Part shown: positions 29,683-39,880 of the stretch, one piece after another
How positions within the stretch are numbered: position 1 is the first letter of the stretch
Layout of the letters: each line of letters starts with the position of its first letter
Assembly (NCBI GenBank): GCA_030949825.1
Contig: JAUZSC010000007.1
Location: forward strand, 62,001 to 126,000
Direction of reading: 5' to 3'
Source of the DNA: Sulfurimonas sp.
GTDB taxonomy: Bacteria > Campylobacterota > Campylobacteria > Campylobacterales > Sulfurimonadaceae
Length of the DNA: 64,000 bases
Notes under the pieces: model-generated
Told to the model about the DNA's origin: nothing
Database searches by the model: none
What the model saw: only the letters and a program-made list of their open reading frames with translations
Made by a program: the position numbers and the translations under genes

Positions 29683-31486
29683 TGTTTTTGGAATTTTAGG
29701 CAACTACGATGAGACACAAGCAAGATATGCATTATCTAAGCTCTCCCATCGTGGTCCTGATTATTGTAGAATCACTCAAGAACAAGAACTCTTTTTTGCA
29801 CACCATAGACTCAGCATACAAAACACAAAAAATAAAACGGATCAACCCTTACGCTATAAAAATATTCTTTTATCCTTTAATGGAGAAATTTATAATTTCT
29901 TAGAACTCAAAGAAATTTTAAAAAAAGATTTTGATTTCAAGACAGATGCTGAGAGTGAGATTCTTCTCGCTGCTTATCTCAAATGGGGTGTTCATTTTGT
30001 ATCGCATCTTCGTGGTATGTTCGCTATTGCCATTCTTGATACTAAAAAACTTTACCTTTTTCGTGACCGACTAGGTAAAAAGCCACTCTTTTACCTCCAT
30101 GAGACTAGCTTCATCTTTGCATCTGAGATAAAAGCACTTGTTCCCTTTTTAAAGAAAAAAGAGATGAATGAGGATGCATTACTTTCATACCTTTCATATC
30201 TAGCCCCAACTGCCCCACATACATTTTTTAAAGGCATTCAAAAATTAGCTTCGGGAGAATACCTTACATTTAACCTCCAAACAAAGAAAATTCAAACACA
30301 AGTATATTTTGATTTACTAGATGCTAGTCCCAACTTAATTACATCTAGAGATGAAGCGATCAGTAAACTTGAGTCATTGCTCAAAGAGTCCATCGATATC
30401 CGTCTTCACTCTGATGTGCCTATGGCTTCTCTTCTCTCAGGAGGTATTGACAGCGCCACTATTAATGCCTATGCACTAAAACAAAACATTAACTTACCTA
30501 GCTATACTATTGGTTATGATGGCTATTCAAAATATGACGAGAGAGAAAATGCAAGGGAAAGTGCCAAAATTTTAGGCTTACAAAATAAAGAAATAATAAT
30601 CTCTCAAAGTGATTTTATAAATACCAGTGCTGAAGTTTTAGATAGCCTTGATGAACCACTTAATGACCCAGCATCTATACCCTTGTACATCCTGTTCAAA
30701 AACATATCTCAAGATGGATATAAAGTTGTTTTAAGTGGCGAGGGAAGTGATGAACTTTTCTTAGGCTACAGACAATATTTTGAGTTCTTAGATATTCAAA
30801 GAGCATCTGCATTAAAACATAAAAATTGGCTAAAAAATTATTTTAAAGCTAATTATTCACACAATAGAGAATGGGAGTACTATAAAAGAATTTTTAACGA
30901 TACCCTCCTTTTTCGTAGCTCTGCAGAAAACTTCACTGACCTACAAAAGAACAATCTTATGAAAAAAAACATAAAAGACAATCAAGCCTTGCACTATATA
31001 CAAGGCTACCGTGATATCTTTAATAAATCAGCGCATACTGATGAAAGTACATGGTACAGCTACATTGATTTGAAACTTTACCAAGCGGAATATTTTCTAA
31101 CAAAACTTGACCGTGTAAGTATGGCACATTCCGTAGAATCAAGAACGCCTTTTTTAGACCATAAACTTGTGTCTACTGTATTTAGTATTTCGCCACATTT
31201 ACGATACGAAGATGAAGTAACAAAATCTTTACTCAAAGAAATCGTACATCCTCTCCTTGGTAATAAGATAATTCAAAGAAAAAAGAAAGGTTTTTCAAGC
31301 CCTTATATGGAATACCTTATTGATGCGAACAAACTTTTACTCATTAAAAGCGTAAACAAACAAACAAATCTTTTCAAGCCAAAGGAATTAGATCAGTTCT
31401 TGTCCGGTGCAAAAAAAGGAGTATTCAAGCAACATATCTGGGGCTTATATGTATTATCAGTTTGGATAAGCAAACACTTACTTTAA
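29675..31486 (+). CDS. Asparagine synthase (glutamine-hydrolysing) family
   Basis: MCSVFGILG N-terminal Cys, LSHRGPDYC, SLLSGGIDSATINA, LSGEGSDELFLGYRQY. Confidence 0.9.
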   Translation: MCSVFGILGNYDETQARYALSKLSHRGPDYCRITQEQELFFAHHRLSIQNTKNKTDQPLRYKNILLSFNGEIYNFLELKEILKKDFDFKTDAESEILLAAYLKWGVHFVSHLRGMFAIAILDTKKLYLFRDRLGKKPLFYLHETSFIFASEIKALVPFLKKKEMNEDALLSYLSYLAPTAPHTFFKGIQKLASGEYLTFNLQTKKIQTQVYFDLLDASPNLITSRDEAISKLESLLKESIDIRLHSDVPMASLLSGGIDSATINAYALKQNINLPSYTIGYDGYSKYDERENARESAKILGLQNKEIIISQSDFINTSAEVLDSLDEPLNDPASIPLYILFKNISQDGYKVVLSGEGSDELFLGYRQYFEFLDIQRASALKHKNWLKNYFKANYSHNREWEYYKRIFNDTLLFRSSAENFTDLQKNNLMKKNIKDNQALHYIQGYRDIFNKSAHTDESTWYSYIDLKLYQAEYFLTKLDRVSMAHSVESRTPFLDHKLVSTVFSISPHLRYEDEVTKSLLKEIVHPLLGNKIIQRKKKGFSSPYMEYLIDANKLLLIKSVNKQTNLFKPKELDQFLSGAKKGVFKQHIWGLYVLSVWISKHLL

Positions 31487-31825
31487 AGACTGGCAAAATT
31501 TTCAACTTGTTACTTTTTGACATTGTCACCTAAATATTTGAAAATTTACAATAGCCTGCTTTTAGTAAATCTAAATATCCCTCTCTCTTCTCAAAAAACA
31601 CCTTTAAAAGCCTACTATTAGGGGTTAAAATAATTTTGTGATACTAATTTGACAACTTAAGCCTTTATTAATATAGCTTCAACTTATTATCAATAAAAGT
31701 TATGGTAATTTTCATTAAAATTAGTATAATTATTTAAGTTTAGATTAATCTCATAGCTTGTAATATTTTTGCAGTCCGAAAATCTAAACTGATTTTTGAA
31801 ACATAACACAATTCAAGGGGAAAAA

Positions 31826-33223
31826 ATGAATATGAATCGTAGAGACGCGTTAAAAGTAGGAGCAGTGAGTGTAGCTGCAGTAGCAGCAACAACAATAAGT
31901 GGTTGTGCAGAGACTGGTACAGCTGGTGCAGCTGCAGGTGGTAAAATGTTAGGTCATCATAAGGTACTTATCATCGGTGGTGGTATGGGTGGACTTACAG
32001 TTGCTAACAACTTAAAGAAAATTGATAAAAACTTTGATGTAGCAATTATTGAAAAAAATGACACTTTTATGGCTTGTCCAGTTTCTAATACTTACTTAGG
32101 TAAATTAGAAGGTATGAACCTAGGTACATTCGTATTTGATTATGCTGCACCAGTTGAAAAATATGGTTATGGTATGTTAAAATCAGAAGTAATCGCTATT
32201 GACCGTGCTGCTAAAGTTGTTACTACAGCTGCTGGTAGAGTTGGTTATGATATTTTAGTATTATCTCCAGGTATTGCTTACAACTACGAAGGTCAATTCC
32301 CAACTTGGTCAAAAGCACACGCTGCCGAAGTTAAAAGAGCTTGTCCTCCTGCAATGATTTCAGGTGGTGAACATGTTGCTTTAGAGCGTCAACTTAAAAA
32401 CATGGATGATGGTGATGTTATTATCGCTGCTCCATTTGGTAAATTCCGTTGTCCTCCAGCTCCGTATGAAAGAGCAGCAATGATCGCTGAATTTATGAGA
32501 AAAGAAGACATTCAAGGTAAAGTATATGTACTTGTTCCAGGTGCTAAATTTGCTAAAATGGCTGCATTCAAAGAATCTGCTAAAGACATTTATGGTGATA
32601 AAATCGTATATGTTCACCATGCAAAAGTTGATGATGTTGATGTTAAAGGTAAAACTGTACACTTCACTCAAATGGTACCATCAGGTAAAAAAGATGAAGA
32701 TGGCGATATGATTATGAAAGCTGTTAAAAAATCTCATAAATACCAAGTTTGTAACTTAATCGTTAATCACAAATCATCTCCAGTAGTTCAAATGGCAACA
32801 TTACAAACAACTGCAGACGCATTCAAAAAAGTTAAAATGGCTGGTTGTACTTTCCAAACTGCAACAGACAAAGATGTTTATGCTGTTGGTGATATTGTTG
32901 GTCACGCTATTCCTCCATCAGGTCAAACTGCTGTATGGGCTGGTAAACAATGTGCACTTGAAATTGCTCACCGTTTACATGGTAAGTCTTATACTCTTGG
33001 TGTTAAAACTACTCCTGTTAAAGCTGCAAATGTATGTTTTTCAATGGTTGGTGGTGCTCCTGAAGAAGGAATTATGGTTACTCACGACTTTAGCTGGACT
33101 GGTGCTGTTATCAAAGGTAAAGGTCATGTTCCTAAAGCTCCAAGTGGTAAATTCCGTTCTAAAAATACTGCAAAAGCTCTTCGTGACTGGTACCGTGGTA
33201 TCACAAGTGACTTATTCGCTTAA
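31826..33223 (+). CDS. FccB/SoxF-like flavocytochrome c sulfide dehydrogenase flavoprotein with Tat signal
   Basis: MNMNRRDALKVGAVSVAAVAATTISGCAETG; HHKVLIIGGGMGGLTVANNL; DVYAVGDIVGHAIPPSGQTAVWAGKQCALEIA; SD aaggggaaaaa. Confidence 0.8.
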   Translation: MNMNRRDALKVGAVSVAAVAATTISGCAETGTAGAAAGGKMLGHHKVLIIGGGMGGLTVANNLKKIDKNFDVAIIEKNDTFMACPVSNTYLGKLEGMNLGTFVFDYAAPVEKYGYGMLKSEVIAIDRAAKVVTTAAGRVGYDILVLSPGIAYNYEGQFPTWSKAHAAEVKRACPPAMISGGEHVALERQLKNMDDGDVIIAAPFGKFRCPPAPYERAAMIAEFMRKEDIQGKVYVLVPGAKFAKMAAFKESAKDIYGDKIVYVHHAKVDDVDVKGKTVHFTQMVPSGKKDEDGDMIMKAVKKSHKYQVCNLIVNHKSSPVVQMATLQTTADAFKKVKMAGCTFQTATDKDVYAVGDIVGHAIPPSGQTAVWAGKQCALEIAHRLHGKSYTLGVKTTPVKAANVCFSMVGGAPEEGIMVTHDFSWTGAVIKGKGHVPKAPSGKFRSKNTAKALRDWYRGITSDLFA

Positions 33224-33244
33224 TCTCGACTCCTACAAAACTTT

Positions 33245-33268
33245 AAAGAAGGCGCTTATGCCTTCTTT
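33245..33268 (+). terminator. Stem-loop between the flavoprotein and Rieske-like genes
   Basis: aaagaaggc-gcttat-gccttcttt, 9-bp perfect stem. Confidence 0.6.
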
Positions 33269-33347
33269 ACTCTAATACAAATTCTAAGTACTATTTTTAT
33301 ATTATTTAGAATTGTTATTTACAATTAAAAAACTAAAAGGAACACCC

Positions 33348-34076
33348 ATGGAAAGAAGAAATTTTCTAAAAGTTGCTGGTGCAACTGGAGCGATGATAGC
33401 TGTTTCACCTTCAACAATTACAGGTGAATTACGCGCAAGTGATGGAGCATTATTTAGAGCCTACGAAAGAGTACAGTTAACAGATGCTGAGGGAAATCCT
33501 TTAAAAACTTCTGCATTAAAAAAAGAAGAAAACTATGTTTTTAATTATCCTCTTGTTGCTACGCCTGCTATATTACTAGACTTGCCAGAAGCTACACAAA
33601 AAGATGTTGAGCTCTTATCTGAAGATGGTGAAAAATATATCTGGAAAGGTGGCACAGGTTCAAAAGGAACTATAGTTGCATATGTTGCGATATGTGCACA
33701 CCAAATGGCGCACCCTACACCTGATGATAGTTTTATTCAGTACTGTAAAAAAGGTGAATCAGGTGTATTTGCTGATAAAGCTGGAATTATTTGTTCATCA
33801 CATATGGCTTTTTATGACACTGGATCTGGATGTAAGCGAGCAGAAGGTAGTCCTGCAACTGAACCTTTAGCGGCTATTGTTCTTGAAATAGCCCAAGATG
33901 ATACTATCTGGGCTGTTGGTGTTTTAGGACCTGAGAGATTTAAAAGCTATTTAAAAGTTTTCAAACCAGAGATGAAAAAATACTATGGTGGAAAAAGAAA
34001 AGCTAAAAAGCAAACAACTGGAACTGCTACAACCCTAGCACTTAAAGATTACACTAAAGAAATAATCATATACTAA
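33348..34076 (+). CDS. Rieske-like 2Fe-2S protein with Tat signal
   Basis: MERRNFLKVAGATGAMIAVSP; AICAHQM and CSSHMAFYD (C-x-H and C-x2-H). Confidence 0.7.
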   Translation: MERRNFLKVAGATGAMIAVSPSTITGELRASDGALFRAYERVQLTDAEGNPLKTSALKKEENYVFNYPLVATPAILLDLPEATQKDVELLSEDGEKYIWKGGTGSKGTIVAYVAICAHQMAHPTPDDSFIQYCKKGESGVFADKAGIICSSHMAFYDTGSGCKRAEGSPATEPLAAIVLEIAQDDTIWAVGVLGPERFKSYLKVFKPEMKKYYGGKRKAKKQTTGTATTLALKDYTKEIIIY

Positions 34077-34093
34077 ACCCCAAGGATAAAAAA

Positions 34094-34510
34094 ATGAAAA
34101 AAATAATAGTAGCAATAATAGCAATCATGTTAACATCTTCTCTTTTTGCATCTGATGTAAAAGCAACAAAAGCTGAGAAAAAGCTTGCATCAGATATGCG
34201 TGTTATGCTTGACTCAATCGTAGATATGCAAAAAGCTGGTTTTTATGATGATGTTAGAGTTATCAAAAAAGCAACAGATAGACTTATAGTAAGTCTTGAT
34301 TCTCTTTTAGCAGTTGACCCTGCTTCATATTTGCCTAAAGAACAAAAACACGCTGGTAAGTTTGCTAAAAAGAGAGAAAAAATGATTCGAATGTATGCCA
34401 ATGACTTATTAGAATCTTTAGAGGCTAAACAATACGATGATGTAATCGAAAATTATAATCAAATTATTAGACAGTGCTATTCTTGCCACCTTCGCATTAG
34501 AAGAAGATAA
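34094..34510 (+). CDS. Class II (c'-like) monoheme cytochrome c
   Basis: Signal peptide; single CYSCH located 11 residues from the C-terminus. Confidence 0.65.
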   Translation: MKKIIVAIIAIMLTSSLFASDVKATKAEKKLASDMRVMLDSIVDMQKAGFYDDVRVIKKATDRLIVSLDSLLAVDPASYLPKEQKHAGKFAKKREKMIRMYANDLLESLEAKQYDDVIENYNQIIRQCYSCHLRIRRR

Positions 34511-34548
34511 GTAGGTTTTTTCCTATTAACTATCTTCTTGTACTTGCC

Positions 34549-35385
34549 ATGCTCCTTTGGGGTGGTGGCTGGACTGCTTTAAAAATCCTTACGCTTGCTC
34601 TTCCAATGGATATTATTATATTCTGGCGTTTCTTTCTTATGTCACTTACTTTTTTACCTATTCTTTATTTTTTAAATAAGCCAATCACTCTCAATATATC
34701 AAGTATGAAATTTATACTTACAAGTTCATTTTTAAATATAGCTTTTATGATCTCTTCTTTTTTAGGAGTAAAACATGGCTATGCTGGAGCAGGTTCAGTA
34801 ATTATCACAACTTTAAGTCCAGTTATAACTTTTATACTTGTAGTTATTATATTTAGAAAAAGACTAGATAACTTACAATATATTGGACTTTTCATAGGAA
34901 TTGTGGGAGCAATTATAATTCTTCAATTAAATGATTTATCATTATTTTTTAATGGCTCAAATACTTACTTTTTATTATGTGCTCTTATTTGGGCTGGAGT
35001 TACTATTCTTTCCCAACATTCGCACAAGCATATACATCCAATCCATTACAGCTTTTTTATCTCTCTTATCGCAACTATAGCCTCTTTTACTTACGCTTAT
35101 GATTCAAATTTAGCAAGTGTGTTTGATCAGAATTTAGAATTTTGGATAGCCTTACTTTATCTTGCTGTATTAGGGCAAACATTAGCTACTACAATCTTTT
35201 TTATTGCTAGTGGAAAACTTGGTAGCGAGAAAACAAGTTCTTATATGTTTTTAGTACCAATTTTCGCATTACTAAGTGCTTGGATTGTCCTCGATGAGCC
35301 TATGGAGATACATATAATAGTCGGGGGCATATTAAGTACGATGGCCGTCGTATTTATAAATAAGAAAAGAGGTCAATTCTCTTAA
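34549..35385 (+). CDS. EamA/DMT-family transporter; true start may be upstream
   Basis: Multi-TM; LLWGGGWTALKI, SEKTSSYMFLVPIFALLSAWIVLDEP. Confidence 0.75.
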   Translation: MLLWGGGWTALKILTLALPMDIIIFWRFFLMSLTFLPILYFLNKPITLNISSMKFILTSSFLNIAFMISSFLGVKHGYAGAGSVIITTLSPVITFILVVIIFRKRLDNLQYIGLFIGIVGAIIILQLNDLSLFFNGSNTYFLLCALIWAGVTILSQHSHKHIHPIHYSFFISLIATIASFTYAYDSNLASVFDQNLEFWIALLYLAVLGQTLATTIFFIASGKLGSEKTSSYMFLVPIFALLSAWIVLDEPMEIHIIVGGILSTMAVVFINKKRGQFS

Positions 35386-35447
35386 CAAGTCTGTAATATT
35401 ATTTATTGTAATATTCTTTATAAGAAAATTATTAATTAAGGATTTAT

Positions 35448-36632
35448 ATGAAAAACATTCTCATCTTAGGTGGTGGTTTTGCTGGTGTAGAAGCTGCAAT
35501 TTACCTCAAAAAACAAAAATTTAATGTGACACTTGTGAGCGATAGAGATTACTTTTATATTTATCCAACTTCTATATGGGTAGCGACAAGAGAAAGTGAA
35601 TTTAAAGATGTCTGTGTAGATTTAAAAGAGCTCCAAAAGGCACATGGCTTTAGTCTTATTGTTGATTCTGTTAAATCATTATCTGCAAAAGAAAGTACTG
35701 TTACGCTAGAGAGTGGAAAAATTCTCAATAATTATGATTACCTCATTGTTGCAATGGGCGCACATAAAATGAAACCAAAGGGTGCAGCAAATACTCTGTC
35801 AATATGTGGCGCACCTGAACAAGCCCTACTTATTCGAGACAAGATAGATGCTCTTATAGAAAAAGGAAGTGGTAAAATTTGTTTTGGTTTTGGGGCTAAT
35901 CCGCATGATACATCTGCGGTACGCGGGGGACCTGGTTTTGAGCTTATGTTCAACCTGCACAATCTACTTGAGAAAAAAGGTATTCGGGACAAGTACGAAC
36001 TAACATTTTTTGCACCAATGCCTGAGCCAGGAAAAAGAATGGGTCCCAAAGCACTTAAAATGATGGGTGGATTTTTTGAAAGACTTAATATCAAAACACA
36101 CTTTGGAAAAAAAATAGATAGATTTTTAAAGTCAAGCATCGTATTTGAAGATGATTCACGATTAGAATCCGACTTTACAATGTTTATTCCTGCAGGCGAT
36201 GGTCATGGACTTTTAAAAAAATCAGGCTTACCAATGAATGATGCTGGATTTATTAAAACTGATGATTTCTCTCAAGTTATTTTTGAAGATGAAACAATGC
36301 CGACAAATATATATGCCATAGGTGATGTAGCTGCACTTGAAGGTTACGAGTGGAGAGCAAAACAAGGTCATATAGCAGAAGTAATGGCAAGAAATGTCGC
36401 ACATAATATTTACGCGAGAGAGCATGGCTCAAATGATTTTAAAGGTTATAATGAGCATCTAAATATTCTTTGTCTTATGGATACAGGTGATGGAGGGGCA
36501 ATGATTTATAGAGATGAAAAAAGAGCCTTCATGATACCGATGCCCTTTATTGGACACTGGCTGAAAAAAGGCTGGGGTTTATACTGTCGTTATTCAAAAT
36601 TAGGGAAAATTCCTCGAATACCCGGGATGTAA
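35448..36632 (+). CDS. SQR-like NAD(P)/FAD oxidoreductase
   Basis: NILILGGGFAGVEAAIYLKKQ; NIYAIGDVAALEGYEWRAKQGHIAEVMARNVAHNI. Confidence 0.8.
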   Translation: MKNILILGGGFAGVEAAIYLKKQKFNVTLVSDRDYFYIYPTSIWVATRESEFKDVCVDLKELQKAHGFSLIVDSVKSLSAKESTVTLESGKILNNYDYLIVAMGAHKMKPKGAANTLSICGAPEQALLIRDKIDALIEKGSGKICFGFGANPHDTSAVRGGPGFELMFNLHNLLEKKGIRDKYELTFFAPMPEPGKRMGPKALKMMGGFFERLNIKTHFGKKIDRFLKSSIVFEDDSRLESDFTMFIPAGDGHGLLKKSGLPMNDAGFIKTDDFSQVIFEDETMPTNIYAIGDVAALEGYEWRAKQGHIAEVMARNVAHNIYAREHGSNDFKGYNEHLNILCLMDTGDGGAMIYRDEKRAFMIPMPFIGHWLKKGWGLYCRYSKLGKIPRIPGM

Positions 36633-36748
36633 AATAACCTTCTGGTTTAAGGGACATTATGTCCTCTTAAGCTCATATTTAGCAATTAACAGACACTTTG
36701 TCCAAATAACGCAATATTACTTGAATAAATAGTTATCATCTTATGAAA

Positions 36749-36777
36749 TTGACTTTTAAATGTAATTACATTATAAT
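36749..36777 (+). promoter_or_regulatory. Sigma70 promoter with an embedded palindrome upstream of mazEF
   Basis: TTGACT (36749-36754), 17-nt spacer, TATAAT (36772-36777); 14-bp perfect palindrome AATGTAATTACATT at 36759-36772. Confidence 0.8.
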
Positions 36778-36795
36778 TACTTAAAGGAGTTAATT

Positions 36796-37056
36796 ATGAC
36801 TATGCTCACAAAAATTGGAAATTCACAAGGTATTAGAATCCCTAAGCCTTTAATTCAACAAGCACATCTTGAAAATGTTAGTTTAGAATTAGAAGTATTA
36901 GAAAATGGTTTATTAATCAAACCGCTTAATAATACAAGAAGAGATACTTGGAGAGAAAATATTGAGAAAGTAACCTCTAATTACAAGGGTACGGAAGATG
37001 AAGGACTTTTAGAAGATTTACTTAACGATAATGATTTAGAAGAATATGAATGGTAG
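36796..37056 (+). CDS. MazE-like AbrB-fold antitoxin
   Basis: MTMLTKIGNSQGIRIPKPLIQQAHL. Confidence 0.85.
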   Translation: MTMLTKIGNSQGIRIPKPLIQQAHLENVSLELEVLENGLLIKPLNNTRRDTWRENIEKVTSNYKGTEDEGLLEDLLNDNDLEEYEW

Positions 37057-37376
37057 TAAATATCAAAAGATATGAGATTTATCTTGTTAAGTTAAATCCA
37101 ACTGTTGGTTCTGAAATTCAAAAGACTAGGCCATGCATAGTGATTTCCCCAAACGAAATGAATGTTTTAAAAACAGTCATTATTGCTCCAATGACTTCTA
37201 AGGGGTTTGGCTTTATATTTCGACCTAAAATAAAATTTGAAAAAAAAGATGGTTTAGTATTATTAGATCAGATGAGAACAGTTAATAAAACAAGACTTGT
37301 AAAAAAGCTTGGGGATGTTGATACAGCAACATCAAAAGAGATTTCAAAAATGCTTGTTAACATGTTTGAACTGTAA
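37050..37376 (+). CDS. MazF/PemK toxin
   Basis: KRYEIYLVKLNPTVGSEIQKTRPCIVISPNEMN, TVIIAPMTS, LLDQMRTVNKTRLVKKLG. Confidence 0.9.
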   Translation: MVVNIKRYEIYLVKLNPTVGSEIQKTRPCIVISPNEMNVLKTVIIAPMTSKGFGFIFRPKIKFEKKDGLVLLDQMRTVNKTRLVKKLGDVDTATSKEISKMLVNMFEL

Positions 37377-37381
37377 TCTCT

Positions 37382-37406
37382 CACTCCCATACAACGCTTG
37401 GGAGTG
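37382..37406. terminator. Stem-loop between convergent genes
   Basis: cactccca...tgggagtg, 8-bp perfect stem. Confidence 0.5.
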
Positions 37407-37425
37407 TATAAAGACGGAAATACTA

Positions 37426-38469
37426 TTAAGTATTTCCTTTTTCTTTTCGCTTAGCTTTCATATTACTTTTTGCTAGTTCTCTCATATCTACAGTTGTATC
37501 ACTCTCATCAACTATCTCAACACCTAGTATCGTCTCAACACAATCTTCAAGTGTTATAATCCCATCTGTTTGATCGTAATTATCTATAACCAAAAACATA
37601 TGTTCTTTTTTTGATATAAACATATCGAGTGCTTTACTAACAGGTATATTTTCATTTAGAGAAAAAATATCTTTTTTAAGACTTCCTACACTTACGCTTC
37701 CATCTTGAAGCGCTTGTTGGAAAATCTTTTTAGTGAGTACAATTCCTGTCACATCTTCTATAGAATCTCTATAAATTGGAATACGAGAAAATTTAAAAAT
37801 ATTAGGTTCAGTATCTATGACTTCTTGTATACTCATACTTTCATCAAGGGCAAAAACCACACTTCTTGGAGTTAAAACTTCACTTACTTTAATGTTATCA
37901 AGATTCAATATGTTTTCTATAACATCAGACTCTTGTTCATCAATAACACCATCATCTTCACTCATTAACATACTCTGTAAAAGTTCTTCTTTGGTTAAGG
38001 TATGGGCATCGCCTTTGCCTTTAGAAATCTTATTTGTTATAAAAAGGGTAGTAAGGATAATCGGATATGTTATCCATATAAAAAATCTAATAAAATAAGC
38101 AGTCATAGGAGCTAACTCTTTCCAATATACAGCACCGATAGTTTTTGGAATAATCTCAGAAAGAAATAAAATAGCAAAAGTCATAATAACAGAGATTATA
38201 ACAACAGCATCATTTCCAAAAAGGATAGATGCTTGCGCTCCAACCGCTGCAGCACCAAGCGTATGCGCAATTGTATTTAAAATCAATATAGAAGCAATTG
38301 ACTTGTTAATATTTTCTTTATGTGAACGAAGAAGCTTCCCAAGAACTGGTTTTTCTTTTTCTAAAACAGCTACATATGACATGTTCACTGATAACAGTAC
38401 TGCTTCTAAAATAGAGCATATAAATGATATCCCAACCGCAAGGGCGAAATAGAGTATTAATAAATCCAA
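37426..38469 (-). CDS. CNNM/CorC (DUF21 + CBS) membrane protein
   Basis: Multi-TM N-terminus, FLSEIIPKTIGAVY, VSEVLTPRSVVFALDES, CBS pair. Confidence 0.85.
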   Translation of the reverse strand: MDLLILYFALAVGISFICSILEAVLLSVNMSYVAVLEKEKPVLGKLLRSHKENINKSIASILILNTIAHTLGAAAVGAQASILFGNDAVVIISVIMTFAILFLSEIIPKTIGAVYWKELAPMTAYFIRFFIWITYPIILTTLFITNKISKGKGDAHTLTKEELLQSMLMSEDDGVIDEQESDVIENILNLDNIKVSEVLTPRSVVFALDESMSIQEVIDTEPNIFKFSRIPIYRDSIEDVTGIVLTKKIFQQALQDGSVSVGSLKKDIFSLNENIPVSKALDMFISKKEHMFLVIDNYDQTDGIITLEDCVETILGVEIVDESDTTVDMRELAKSNMKAKRKEKGNT

Positions 38470-38491
38470 GTTTTACAACATCCTTTAATAA

Positions 38492-39820
38492 TTAAAATAA
38501 AATCAAGGTCGCTAAGCCTAAAAAGCTAAAGAAACCTACAATATCTGTAACTGTAGTTAGAATAACCGTACTGCCTATAGCAGGATCGATATCTAACTTC
38601 TTTAAAAACAATGGTACACTCGCACCAAAAAAACCAGCCATTAAGAGGTTAATAATCATACTTAGAGCAATCACGACACCAAGAAAATCAATCCCAAACC
38701 AAAAGTGTGCAATTATTCCAATAATAGTAGCAAATATAATACCATTAAGAAGTGAAATTGTAACTTCTTTTTTAATAATCCGCATAGCGTCACCCTGAGA
38801 GATTTCTCTCAGTGCTAACTGTCTTACAACAACAGTAAGACTTTGCGTTCCAGCATTACCACCCATTGAAGCAACGATTGGCATCAAAATAGCAAGTGCA
38901 ACCATGCTTTGTAAGGTCTCGGCAAAAAGAGCAATCACTAAAGAAGCTCCAATAGCAGTAAAAAGATTTATGCCAAGCCATGTTGCCCTCTTTAACCCTG
39001 CATTTAAAATTTCTACTTCTTCTTCAGCCTCATCATCAACACCAGCAAGATTATACATCTGCTCCGTTGCTTCATCTTGAATAACATCATAAATATCATC
39101 CGAGGTAATACGACCTTGCAAAATTCCATAAGTATTTACAATAGCTAAAACAGATAAGTCATACTCTTCAAAAATATGAACAATCTCTTTTATACCATCT
39201 CTATCTTCTGCTTTTATTGGTTCAAAGCTATCATCGCTTTGTTCAATATTTTCTAAAACAGTTTTTGAGAAATCAAAAATCAGAAGCTCATCTAAACCAA
39301 CAGCATATTGAAGCTTATTATCTTTGTTTACAATAAAAAGATTTTGAACATTTTCAAGTTCATTTTCTTTTCTCAAATATGCAAAGCGCTTAATAACATC
39401 TTGAACAACTTCTTCTTTATATGCAGTGAATATCTCCAGTTGCATATAAGCGCCAGCTTCATCTTCATCGTACTTTTGCAGATGCGTAATCTCTTGTTTA
39501 TCTTCTTCATCCAAAGACTCAAATACCTGAGATGCTTTTGTTTCATCAACTTCTTCAAGCTCTTGCATAAAGTCAGTTCTATCATCTGATTCGAGTTCTG
39601 TAAGCGCGTGGGAGAGTTCATCAATACTTAGAGATTCTACGACATCATCAAAGTATCTATCAGGAAGAGCAAGGGCTACATCACCTAGTAAATCTTTTGG
39701 TACAAGTTTTAATGCTAAAGAAAATTCACTATCATCAAGACGCTTTAAAAGCTGTGCTATTTCTGATGGGTATATCTCGCTAATATCGTGCGATGTTAAG
39801 TACTCTTGTAGTTGATTCAT
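38492..39820 (-). CDS. mgtE: Magnesium transporter MgtE
   Basis: CBS domains plus MPIVASMGGNAGTQSLTVVVRQLALREI. Confidence 0.95.
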   Translation of the reverse strand: MNQLQEYLTSHDISEIYPSEIAQLLKRLDDSEFSLALKLVPKDLLGDVALALPDRYFDDVVESLSIDELSHALTELESDDRTDFMQELEEVDETKASQVFESLDEEDKQEITHLQKYDEDEAGAYMQLEIFTAYKEEVVQDVIKRFAYLRKENELENVQNLFIVNKDNKLQYAVGLDELLIFDFSKTVLENIEQSDDSFEPIKAEDRDGIKEIVHIFEEYDLSVLAIVNTYGILQGRITSDDIYDVIQDEATEQMYNLAGVDDEAEEEVEILNAGLKRATWLGINLFTAIGASLVIALFAETLQSMVALAILMPIVASMGGNAGTQSLTVVVRQLALREISQGDAMRIIKKEVTISLLNGIIFATIIGIIAHFWFGIDFLGVVIALSMIINLLMAGFFGASVPLFLKKLDIDPAIGSTVILTTVTDIVGFFSFLGLATLILF

Positions 39821-39880
39821 GTGTGTAATTATAGCGTATTAATGAAGGAAAATTTTATTCCACAAAAATGTGGAATAAAA

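Noticed and set aside
32381-33275. ORFs 32381..32671 (-), 32526..32711 (+), 32874..33275 (+)
   Set aside because: Alternate frames of the well-supported FccB-like gene; no SD or family motifs.
36640-36672. Stem-like ggacattatgtcc after the SQR-like gene as a terminator
   Set aside because: Short stem and no T tract; too weak to report as a feature.
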